The notes under the pieces are model-generated. The model was given only the letters and a program-made list of their open reading frames with translations, was not told the DNA's origin and did not search any database. 64,000 nucleotides of DNA from GCA-2690565 sp002457235 (GTDB lineage Bacteria > Verrucomicrobiota > Verrucomicrobiia > Opitutales > Coraliomargaritaceae): the NCBI GenBank assembly GCA_045565695.1, contig JBJLEZ010000010.1:65535-129534 (forward strand), written 5' to 3'. The first letter of the stretch is position 1. The number at the start of each line of letters is the position of its first letter. Shown piece by piece: positions 18,005-26,513 of the stretch. The position numbers were made by a program, and so were the translations under genes.

Positions 18005-19570
18005 ATGCGTTATCTCTTAATTTTAGGATCTCTTTTTTGTATTTTTAATTCGCTTTATCCTGATATAAAAGTGCCCTCCATTTTTTCTTCAGGTATGGTA
18101 TTACAGAGAAATCAGGTAAATCCAATATGGGGTTGGAGCGATAGTAATACGGAAATCAATATTTCATTTGCGGGAGATTTCTATTCGACGGTTGCGAGTC
18201 AAGAAGGTTATTGGAAAATCAACCTCTTGCCGAAACCAGCAAATGCTCTAGGGCAAGTAATGGTTATTCAGAGTGCTGATGAGAGTATAAGCATAGACAA
18301 TGTATTGTTTGGGGAGGTATGGCTTTGTTCTGGGCAATCAAACATGCAATGGAGCTTACTGAACAGTTTCAATTCTGATTTGGAATTACCATCAGCGAAT
18401 TATCCTCAAATACGGATTTTGTCTATTCCCCATTTTGGATCGCAAGAACCCCAAAATGATTTTGAAGGTCATTGGCAGGCTGTTCACCCTGAATCAGCCA
18501 AGCAATTTTCAGCAATCGGTTATTACTTTGGCAAGACACTACACAAAAGTCTCAATGTTCCGATTGGTTTAATTGATAATTCATGGGGCGGGTCTACGTG
18601 TGAAGCGTGGATTCCGTTAGATGTATTAGGATCATTGGAAGCGGGACGTTCCTATATAAAACAATTCGAAAAAGTGATGAATGATTTTGACCCTGATCAG
18701 GCTGCATATGAATATGAGCAAAAAATAAATTCATGGCGTACCCACTTGAAGATGGCTAGGGAAAAAGGTCTACCTGAGCCACGTAAACCTTGGAAAAAGG
18801 CTAACCCTTTTACAGGACAGCACAGGCCAGCTAATCTTTATAATGGGGTCTTGCATCCGATTATAGGGTATGGAATCAAAGGAGTCATTTGGTATCAAGG
18901 AGAAGGTAATGTAAAACGTGCCTTTGATTATCGAGATATTTTCCCTAAAATGATTGAAACTTGGCGAAAACAATGGGGTCAGGGCGATTTCCCGTTTTAT
19001 TGGGTTCAAATCGCTGATTATTTAGACGAATCGATGTACCCACCTGAAGTATCCTTATTTGCTGAATTAAGAGAATCACAAACCCTTACCCTAAATAGAT
19101 TAGGCAATGTAGGACAAGCCGTGATTATCGATTTAGGAGAAGGGCGAGACATTCATCCTAGAAATAAAAAGGGTGTAGCTGATCGGCTAGCGAGGATTGC
19201 CCTAGCTCGAGACTACGATTTTGACATTGCCTATAAAAATCCAAGTTATGCCAGTATGGAAATCAAAGATAGTTTTATCCTTCTTGATTTTAATGACATT
19301 GGGGAACAGCTTTATTCTTTGGATAGCAACGAACTAAAAGGGTTCACAGTATGCGGAGTCGATGAAGTTTTTGTGAATGCTCAAGCAGGAATTATTAACG
19401 GATCAAAAATTAAAGTCTGGGCTGATGGTATAAATGATCCAGTGGCTGTGCGTTATGCTTGGGCCAATAACCCTATTTGTAATCTTTATGGTCAAACTGG
19501 TTCTACATTGTTACCTTTAACGCCATTTCGCACAGATTCTTTCACTCTGAAATCAGAAATGATTGATTGA
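18005..19570 (+). CDS. Secreted sialate O-acetylesterase-like (SASA/SGNH) esterase
   Basis: A 521-aa SGNH-type esterase. The signal peptide (to about residue 19) is followed by IKVPSIFSSGMVLQRNQVNPIWGW, typical of the SASA family N-terminal beta domain. The nucleophile motif is WLCSGQSNMQW with S112. IGLIDNSWGGSTCEAW and GVIWYQGEGN are the other family blocks, with the catalytic Asp/His expected near the GDIHPRNK-like segment (RDIHPRNKKG). Such enzymes remove acetyl (or similar) esters from sugars; despite the name, sialic acid is rarely the substrate in marine bacteria. It is 74 bp upstream of galactokinase on the same strand and probably co-transcribed. The target ester is unknown. Confidence 0.88.
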   Translation: MRYLLILGSLFCIFNSLYPDIKVPSIFSSGMVLQRNQVNPIWGWSDSNTEINISFAGDFYSTVASQEGYWKINLLPKPANALGQVMVIQSADESISIDNVLFGEVWLCSGQSNMQWSLLNSFNSDLELPSANYPQIRILSIPHFGSQEPQNDFEGHWQAVHPESAKQFSAIGYYFGKTLHKSLNVPIGLIDNSWGGSTCEAWIPLDVLGSLEAGRSYIKQFEKVMNDFDPDQAAYEYEQKINSWRTHLKMAREKGLPEPRKPWKKANPFTGQHRPANLYNGVLHPIIGYGIKGVIWYQGEGNVKRAFDYRDIFPKMIETWRKQWGQGDFPFYWVQIADYLDESMYPPEVSLFAELRESQTLTLNRLGNVGQAVIIDLGEGRDIHPRNKKGVADRLARIALARDYDFDIAYKNPSYASMEIKDSFILLDFNDIGEQLYSLDSNELKGFTVCGVDEVFVNAQAGIINGSKIKVWADGINDPVAVRYAWANNPICNLYGQTGSTLLPLTPFRTDSFTLKSEMID

Positions 19571-19644
19571 GCTTGCTACCTGTTAACTAAAAAAAATCTA
19601 ATTTACCAATATCTGGATTATCTAATCATTCTATTCATTTAATT

Positions 19645-20814
19645 ATGGAGAAAAAAAGTGCCGCAAAAAATTTATTCACTGAGACCTTCAACGCATCTCC
19701 CGATTTGTATTCTTTTGCTCCAGGCAGAATTGAATTTATCGGCAATCACACAGATTACAATGGAGGTGATGTCATTGGCTTAGCGATAAATGAAGGGGTC
19801 ACGATGGCGTTTAGAAGACGAGATGATGATGCGATTAATTTAATCAGTGCAAACGAATCATCTGTGCAGTCAAACCTTGCTAACATTCATCGTCTTGAAA
19901 ACGAAAGTTCATGGGCCAATTACCCCCTTGGCGTTACTAAAGTTTTTCAGGATGCTGGCTACCCAATAGACAATGGATATGATCTTGCTATTGTAAGCGA
20001 TTTACCGATTGGGGCTGGCTTAAGTAGTAGTGCAGCTGTTGAGCTTGGACTTGCTGTCCTCTTAAATCATTCTCTTGAATTGAATTTAGAAAAACATGAC
20101 TTAGTTCAATTATGCCGAAAGGCGGAAAATGACTTTGTGGGTGTTCCTTGTGGCATTTTAGATCAGGGTGTATCAGCCTTTGGACAAAGTGGCCATTTGG
20201 TTAAAATTGATTGCACAAATGAAGCCTTTGACCTCATTCCTTTTTCTAAGAATCAAAGTGATATACATTTTTGGATATTGAATACCAATCTGAAACATTC
20301 TCTAGTTGATTCACTCTATGCAGAGCGATTTAAGGAGTGTCATCTGGCTTTGAAAGTCTGCCAGAATAAGTTTCCTCAAATCAAAAATCTGACACAAGTT
20401 GATTACGATATGCTTGAAGTGTGCAAACCTGAGCTGAGTGATATGCTTTATCGTAGAGCATTGCATATCGTTGGTGAGCATGAAAGAGTCTCAAAGCTCT
20501 CCAAAGCGATTGAAGAGAATGATTACAAATTAGCAGGAAAGTTAATGTATGAATCTCACGAAAGTTCTCGTTTAAATTTTGAAAATAGCACTAAAGAGTT
20601 AGATTTTATCATCAACTACATTAAAGGAAGTGAATCGATCTACGGAGCTCGTTTAACTGGAGGGGGTTTTGGCGGAGCTGTTGTTGTCATGGCAAAGAAT
20701 ACTTTGTCCACTGAATTAAAAAATGAAATATCATTGGCCTATAAAAAAGCTTTCAACATTGACCTAAGCACACTCTGTACTGGATCAGAAAGTGGGGCAA
20801 CAGTCTTTGATTGA
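19645..20814 (+). CDS. galK: Galactokinase
   Basis: A 389-aa GHMP-superfamily kinase that phosphorylates D-galactose at C1, the first step of the Leloir pathway. PGRIEFIGNHTDYNGG is the galactokinase signature (usually PGRVNLIGEHTDY, here N replaces the common E). LPIGAGLSSSAAVELG is the ATP-binding loop, CGILDQ holds the catalytic base D173, and GGGFGGAVVV is motif 3. No signal peptide, cytoplasmic. No galT or galE lies in the window, so those steps must be encoded elsewhere. Its presence shows that the region's polysaccharide releases D-galactose, as expected for carrageenan, agar or furcellaran. No clear ribosome site apart from AATTATGGAG around the start. Confidence 0.95.
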   Translation: MEKKSAAKNLFTETFNASPDLYSFAPGRIEFIGNHTDYNGGDVIGLAINEGVTMAFRRRDDDAINLISANESSVQSNLANIHRLENESSWANYPLGVTKVFQDAGYPIDNGYDLAIVSDLPIGAGLSSSAAVELGLAVLLNHSLELNLEKHDLVQLCRKAENDFVGVPCGILDQGVSAFGQSGHLVKIDCTNEAFDLIPFSKNQSDIHFWILNTNLKHSLVDSLYAERFKECHLALKVCQNKFPQIKNLTQVDYDMLEVCKPELSDMLYRRALHIVGEHERVSKLSKAIEENDYKLAGKLMYESHESSRLNFENSTKELDFIINYIKGSESIYGARLTGGGFGGAVVVMAKNTLSTELKNEISLAYKKAFNIDLSTLCTGSESGATVFD

Positions 20815-20861
20815 TCGATAAACTATCACTTCATTAAACATCGTATAAGCCGATCTTTTAA

Positions 20862-23468
20862 TCAGTTCTCTGACGCAGATAGCTTAAAGAATTGAGCATT
20901 TCCCGACGCATTGAATTCGACTTGTACCTCAGAGAAGTTATTATCCGTTAAGGATGTGGTAGTCGATGAAATGGGGTTATGAATTTCCCAATTAGGATTG
21001 GCTAATGAATCCGTTGATAAAAGATTCACCGTTGAGTTTAGATTACTTCTACGTGTATAGGTTATCTGATTGCTATTGCTTTCGGAAACAATGCTTATTT
21101 GTTTCGCTTTTTCTTCGGCATTCAGTGGATTACCAGCAAATATAAATTCATTAAGGTTACTTTCTTGGTCTTTATCAAAATCAGAATATGCTGAGTTTTC
21201 GTATAGATTATTCGCTATTGCCCAAGCCTTGTAGGAATTATTTGGGAATTCTTTAAGGATGACGTTATCTACATGTATTTCATGAATCACGCCCCCATTT
21301 TTTTTATTTATCCTAAGTTGCATATAATACTCATCGTATGCGCCGAATCCACTGGTATCGAAACTTCCTTGAAATTGCTGCCACGCATTTTCTGTTGAAT
21401 TTTCGGCATTTGAGATAATCGTACCTTGATAGGTATAACTTCCTTCTTTTGTCGGACTCGTCCAAATCTCTATATCAATTAAACTATTGTTACTATTTGG
21501 ATTATCTTCGATTAAGCTCATCATCCAAAAAGAGGCATGATAAACAGTACCGCTCTTAAATCGATGTTTCATGTCTTGAACAACAACTCCATTGTCCCAA
21601 GTCTGAGAAAAACTAAGGGAGTATGAGCCTTCTTTTTTATGAATGTTATCTCGATTGAAGGAATATGAATTCCCCTCACTTAAATTACTTGGGTAGGTGT
21701 TATTGAAAGTATACCAACCGGAATCATCCCAGCTACCTTTATCATTGCTATCTGGTGAAGTCCCATTTCTAAGGGATTCAAATCCACCGTTCATTAAAAG
21801 ATTGGAAGATTTATTTTTCAACTCAGGGACAAAATCAAATAAGGCCATTTGAAGGCTTTGGTAATTTTCTATAACTTCAGCTGAATTAGCGTTAATAAGG
21901 TTATTAAATTCGTGAGGATCATCAGAAATATTGTAAAGTTCCTCATCGCCATTTTGGTATAAAATATACCTCCAATTTTCTGATACCACACTAAAACTCT
22001 TATTATTAGGATCATCGCTTGAATCTCCACTAACCATGGACAGAGCATGGCTTGGACCATTCCACTGGGCGATATCTGGATCAAGTAAAAATGGAACCAA
22101 ACTGTAACCATCAAGATCTCTTCCATTTGAGTTCTTTTTTGTGTCAGTTGTAAGTCCGCATAGTTCTCTTACAGTAGGATATAGGTCAATTAGGCTAGTA
22201 GGATGGCTAACAATTTTTCCTTGGTTAGCCGTATTATTTGGGGCTCTAATAATAAAAGGAACATGGGTACTATTGGCCCAAAGAGTATTTTTCGACATGA
22301 CTTCTTTTTCGCCAAATTCATAACCATGATCACTGGTAAAAATTATAATTGTATTGTCGGCGTAAGGGCTTGCGTCAATTGCATCAATAACAGCTCCTAC
22401 TTGCTCATCTACAAAATTGACACAAGCTAAGTAGGCTTGCAAATAGGCCTTAATGAATGCTTCTTTTGTTGCGTAAACAGTTCCATCAACAGAGGCTTCG
22501 TTTACGGAATCTACCATAGCTTTGTAAACTAAACGGGTTGAGGTATTTTGGTGAAAATTATTATCAAAGAAACAATCTTCAATATCATTTTCAATACGTT
22601 CTGGTAACTCTATTGATTCAATAGGAAAGCGATCAAAATACTTTTGGGGTACAACTAGAGGAGTATGCGGTCTATGAAATCCAATCGCTAAAAATAATTT
22701 TTCGTTTTCTCCAGTAGGGTCTGATTGGGCCAAAGTATTAATGACATCATCAACAGCCCATTTCCTCATTTTTTCATCTTGGAGGTCATCCCTGTCATCA
22801 TCATTAACATAATTAAAGGCTCCTGCTGATTGCCATCCAGCAGTCCACCAACCCGATTGTCCATTCACAATTGGGATATTGGAAAGCGGAGCAAATAAGC
22901 TATTCAGATTGCCTGCCCCTTCAAAAAAAGTATTGGGTACAGACTGGTGACAAACTGTATTCCCTGCAGATGAATCATAGGGAACTGGACCAGGCCAAGC
23001 CGAAGGGCCTGTTTCGGTCCATTCACTCGTTTCAGAGGCATCTAAATCATGATGCATTATCTTACCTGCCCTGTAGGTTTCATAGCCATTATCCTTTAGG
23101 TATTGCATCAATGTTTTTGAATTTTCTAAGATAGAATTAATTGTGTATCCACTTCTTGTCTGATTATACCAATTTTCAAAACCATAGTTGCTTGAATTGT
23201 GGGGATAAATTCCTGTCATGAATGAGCTTCTACTAGGACCGCATATAGGAGCATTACTATGAGCATTTGAAAAGATAACACCTTCTGCCGCTAATTGATC
23301 TATATTAGGCGTTTGGCTCTGTGGATAACTGTTAAAAAATCCTTCAAAATCATTTAAATCATCACAAACGATTAGAACAATATTTGGGTTTTGAGGAAGT
23401 TGCCCATAAATTGGTAATAACAATCCGAAAACAAATAAGATTGGTAATGTTCTTTTAAATATATTCAT
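20862..23468 (-). CDS. Secreted sulfatase, iduronate-2-sulfatase-like, with CBM-like and C-terminal modules
   Basis: An 868-aa multidomain protein. A signal peptide ends near residue 22 (IYGQ). The sulfatase domain (about 28-540) has NIVLIVCDDLND, the formylglycine site C76 in ICGPSRSSFMTG, and VFTSDHGYEFGEK; the DDLND/DHG pattern is the iduronate-2-sulfatase-like branch (S1_7 type). Residues about 545-750 start with LLMNGGFESL and look like a CBM4/9-type galactose-binding domain. Then come a DFDKDQESNLNEFIFAGNP repeat and a beta module ending AQFFKLSA. It is the last gene of a five-gene minus-strand operon, 7 bp after a related sulfatase. The extra domains suggest action on a polymer at the surface, unlike the shorter paralogues. 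Confidence 0.92.
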   Translation of the reverse strand: MNIFKRTLPILFVFGLLLPIYGQLPQNPNIVLIVCDDLNDFEGFFNSYPQSQTPNIDQLAAEGVIFSNAHSNAPICGPSRSSFMTGIYPHNSSNYGFENWYNQTRSGYTINSILENSKTLMQYLKDNGYETYRAGKIMHHDLDASETSEWTETGPSAWPGPVPYDSSAGNTVCHQSVPNTFFEGAGNLNSLFAPLSNIPIVNGQSGWWTAGWQSAGAFNYVNDDDRDDLQDEKMRKWAVDDVINTLAQSDPTGENEKLFLAIGFHRPHTPLVVPQKYFDRFPIESIELPERIENDIEDCFFDNNFHQNTSTRLVYKAMVDSVNEASVDGTVYATKEAFIKAYLQAYLACVNFVDEQVGAVIDAIDASPYADNTIIIFTSDHGYEFGEKEVMSKNTLWANSTHVPFIIRAPNNTANQGKIVSHPTSLIDLYPTVRELCGLTTDTKKNSNGRDLDGYSLVPFLLDPDIAQWNGPSHALSMVSGDSSDDPNNKSFSVVSENWRYILYQNGDEELYNISDDPHEFNNLINANSAEVIENYQSLQMALFDFVPELKNKSSNLLMNGGFESLRNGTSPDSNDKGSWDDSGWYTFNNTYPSNLSEGNSYSFNRDNIHKKEGSYSLSFSQTWDNGVVVQDMKHRFKSGTVYHASFWMMSLIEDNPNSNNSLIDIEIWTSPTKEGSYTYQGTIISNAENSTENAWQQFQGSFDTSGFGAYDEYYMQLRINKKNGGVIHEIHVDNVILKEFPNNSYKAWAIANNLYENSAYSDFDKDQESNLNEFIFAGNPLNAEEKAKQISIVSESNSNQITYTRRSNLNSTVNLLSTDSLANPNWEIHNPISSTTTSLTDNNFSEVQVEFNASGNAQFFKLSASEN

Positions 23469-23475
23469 GAGAATT

Positions 23476-25086
23476 TTATTTTTTAATGGTAAAAAGTTCC
23501 TGCCTAAGTGCTGTTTCTAAATCACTTTTAAATTTTTGTGTCAAACTGGGGTTTTTGTTTGCAATGTTATTCCATTCTCTGGGGTCTTTTTTTAGATTAT
23601 AAAGTTCCTCAGCCCCTTTATTATAACGAATATAACGCCAATTTTCAAATCTCAGTGACCAATGTTGGTAAGCTGGATTCTTTTTTTCATGTGGCTTGAT
23701 TGGATTTAAGGATTGTTCACCTGAAAATAGCATAGTTAATGCAAAGTCCGGACCTTCCCAATTCGCATTCAAAGGATTTTCAATAAACGGTTTTAAGCTG
23801 TATCCGTCGAGCAAGGCGCCATTTTCATTCTTCCTATTATCATCCTCTAAATTTACCAAATCAACTAAAGTAGGATAGATATCAATCAAGCTGACTGGAT
23901 TAGAAATTGTGGATCCTGCATAATGATTATTCGGATTTTTTATAATCAATGGGACGCGTGTACTTTCCTCCCAAGGGCTATTTTTAAAGAGAAAATCCTT
24001 TTGCCCCATACTCCAGCCATGATCACTTGTGAATACAATGATCGTGTTATCCGAGAGATTATTAGCTTTGATGCTTCTTAAAATTTCTCCTACACAGTCA
24101 TCAACAAATGTGACTGATGCCAAATAAGCTTGGGTGAATTTCAAAAGTGCTGTCTTTCTATCCCCATAGGACTCACACAGCATGTCATAGTACTTGTAGC
24201 CCTTTGTCGTTCTTTTCAGAACGGTTTGGAGTAGGGTATCATTCGCATCATTGTCAAGAATGGTTGGTAGTTGAAGAGTATCTAAAGGGTATTTATCAAA
24301 ATACTTTTGGGGAACATGAAGCGGAGTATGAGGACGAATGAACCCAACGGCTAAGAAAAAGGGCTGTTCTAAGTTTGAATTATCTTCAAGCCATTTAGAG
24401 GCCCATTTTGCATTCTCTTCATCAGGCGTTAAGTCTCTTTCTCCAGTTGAAGGGTTAATTTTGTAGAGTACAGGCCCATCTTTGTTCCATTTACCGCTTA
24501 TCCAACCAGATGATGGGTCATCGTCATCGGCATAGGGAATGTCTTCAAGTGGTGCGAACGAACCGTCTATGGCTCCAATATTACCAAAGGGTTTTGGAAC
24601 AGAAGGGTGTGCTGTCCATTTTTTATTTTTCAAGACGAAAGGTCCATAGTTAGCCTTATTTTTGTACTCGGTCCAAACATCAGGAAGGTGGTGGTGCATT
24701 ATTTTTCCAGTTCCAGCTACATAATAACCGGCATCTTTGAAGTACTCCATTATCGTTTTAGAGTTTTTTAGAACAGGATTTTCATACCATTTAGCCCAAA
24801 ATAGATTCTTAGAAGTATGGGGATAAATGCCGGTTAAGAAGCTAGAACGAGAGGGTGCGCAAACAGGATTATTACTATGTGCGTTTGTGAAACTGATTCC
24901 TTCCTGAGCTAGCTGCTTGATGTTTGGTGTAATTGCCTGTGGATGACCACCTAATCCCTCTATATAGTCATTTAAATCATCACATATAATCAAAACGATA
25001 TTTTTTTGATCAACGGAGTCGGCCTTCAATGGCAAAACACCCAATAGAAAAATGGCAAACAAGTATATGAAATTCGTAAGTTTCAT
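23476..25086 (-). CDS. Secreted sulfatase, iduronate-2-sulfatase-like
   Basis: A 536-aa sulfatase with a Sec signal peptide (to about residue 22, LKADS). NIVLIICDDLND is the first metal strand, C76 in VCAPSRSSFLTG the formylglycine site, GTGKIMHH the conserved central block and FTSDHGWSMGQKD the C-terminal metal site. It has no accessory domains and is closely similar in layout to the sulfatases at 20862-23468 and 48735-50318, giving three paralogues of the same branch. It starts 3 bp after the end of the GPH transporter gene, so it is in the same operon. Location periplasmic or extracellular; substrate inferred only from context. Confidence 0.93.
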   Translation of the reverse strand: MKLTNFIYLFAIFLLGVLPLKADSVDQKNIVLIICDDLNDYIEGLGGHPQAITPNIKQLAQEGISFTNAHSNNPVCAPSRSSFLTGIYPHTSKNLFWAKWYENPVLKNSKTIMEYFKDAGYYVAGTGKIMHHHLPDVWTEYKNKANYGPFVLKNKKWTAHPSVPKPFGNIGAIDGSFAPLEDIPYADDDDPSSGWISGKWNKDGPVLYKINPSTGERDLTPDEENAKWASKWLEDNSNLEQPFFLAVGFIRPHTPLHVPQKYFDKYPLDTLQLPTILDNDANDTLLQTVLKRTTKGYKYYDMLCESYGDRKTALLKFTQAYLASVTFVDDCVGEILRSIKANNLSDNTIIVFTSDHGWSMGQKDFLFKNSPWEESTRVPLIIKNPNNHYAGSTISNPVSLIDIYPTLVDLVNLEDDNRKNENGALLDGYSLKPFIENPLNANWEGPDFALTMLFSGEQSLNPIKPHEKKNPAYQHWSLRFENWRYIRYNKGAEELYNLKKDPREWNNIANKNPSLTQKFKSDLETALRQELFTIKK

Positions 25087-25089
25087 TGT

Positions 25090-26502
25090 TTATATTATTC
25101 CTCTTCGTTCTTCTAACTTTTCCCTAATTTCACTCATGCGTTCCTTCGTTAAAGGGTATAGTGTATTCATGATGATGGCTAATAATATAAAAAGTAAGGG
25201 GATACCTACATAGGCTAATCGCATTAAAAAAAGTATTTCTGATTTCTCTGCGTCAGCGATTATAGCCTCTCCTGTAAAATATTCTTTTTTAAATCCGGTC
25301 ATAACAATGGTAATCCCGGATAAGAAAACAGCAATTGCCGAGCTTGCTTTAATTATCCATCCGCCTATTGCATTTATGAGTCCTTCCCTTCGAACGCCAG
25401 TTTGCAATTCATCGTAGTCACAATAATCACTTCCCATAGATAGCCATATGGCCCAAAAAATAGTGTAGGCGGGAGCAAAAAATAAAGGGTCTAAGAAAAT
25501 CAAATAAGGATTATCCGGGGAATAAGTAAACCAACGGGCAAATGAACCCAACATTGCAAGCAATAAGGCGTACTTAAGTAGTTTTTTCTTTTCGATATGA
25601 ATGAGGAATTTTGTTAGTGTGAATAATATGATAAACCCAGTAATGGTCATGAGATTCATTTTCCAAGCAGACCAAGCACTACCACTTACTTGGTCTCCAC
25701 TCCAAACATAGAAGATATTAACGAATCCCCCTAAGGGCCCAATAACCAAAATACTAGAAAGTAAACCGATTCCAATGATTTGTAGTTTTAAAAAGGTGGT
25801 ATCTTTGACTAAACTAAACAAAGATTTGATTTTTACTTTCTCCTGCTTAACTGCTATTTTATGGTAGCGCTCTTCCGGAATCAAAGCACAAATGATTCCA
25901 GAGATTAAGATAAAGACACTCGCTATTGTAGTTATTAATCGGATGCCATAGACTCTGTCTGGTATGGCATCTCCAAATAAGCAAGCCCAAGTAAAAAACC
26001 AAGGAAACAAAAGGCAGATGATCTTATTAAAAACAGCAGCGTAGGCTCTAACAATGGTTCTTTCTTGGTAGTCTGGAGTAATTTCTGCGGTTAGTGCTCT
26101 AAAAGGAACGGAAAAAATTGTGTAAGAGGTGAAAAATATAACGGATATAGCAATAAAGTAGATTGCTTTTGACCATTCTGTCCAATTAGGAGATGCATAC
26201 CATAATAATGGATAGGTAAGCGTCATTAAAATAGAACCAATTAAAATGAATGGCTTTCTTCTACCTTTTTTGCCTTTCCAATTATCAGATATATAACCCA
26301 TTATAGGGTCTGAAATAGCATCCCAAATCTTTTGTATGGATAGGATGAGTCCAATGGTCGCTGGGCTAGCTCCTAAAATTAAAGTGTAGATATTCATAAC
26401 AGGGTCATTGACACCGTTTTCTCCAAAACGATTTGCAACTTCACCTGCACCACATGCCAACTTTTCTTTTACGGGGACTGATTTTTTCGATGTTTTTTGC
26501 AT
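25090..26502 (-). CDS. GPH-family sugar:cation symporter (MFS)
   Basis: A 470-aa inner-membrane transporter with about 12 hydrophobic segments. KIWDAISDPIMGYISDNW (residues 59-75) is the signature of the glycoside-pentoside-hexuronide:cation symporters, such as MelB, and GKKGRRKPFILIG is the first cytoplasmic loop. These carriers move mono- or disaccharides with Na+ or H+. Its neighbours are a cytoplasmic GH2 (11 bp upstream) and two exported sulfatases, so it probably imports galactose-containing oligosaccharides made in the periplasm. It is the only inner-membrane sugar transporter in the window. Confidence 0.93.
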   Translation of the reverse strand: MQKTSKKSVPVKEKLACGAGEVANRFGENGVNDPVMNIYTLILGASPATIGLILSIQKIWDAISDPIMGYISDNWKGKKGRRKPFILIGSILMTLTYPLLWYASPNWTEWSKAIYFIAISVIFFTSYTIFSVPFRALTAEITPDYQERTIVRAYAAVFNKIICLLFPWFFTWACLFGDAIPDRVYGIRLITTIASVFILISGIICALIPEERYHKIAVKQEKVKIKSLFSLVKDTTFLKLQIIGIGLLSSILVIGPLGGFVNIFYVWSGDQVSGSAWSAWKMNLMTITGFIILFTLTKFLIHIEKKKLLKYALLLAMLGSFARWFTYSPDNPYLIFLDPLFFAPAYTIFWAIWLSMGSDYCDYDELQTGVRREGLINAIGGWIIKASSAIAVFLSGITIVMTGFKKEYFTGEAIIADAEKSEILFLMRLAYVGIPLLFILLAIIMNTLYPLTKERMSEIREKLEERRGII

Positions 26503-26513
26503 AAGTAGATGAT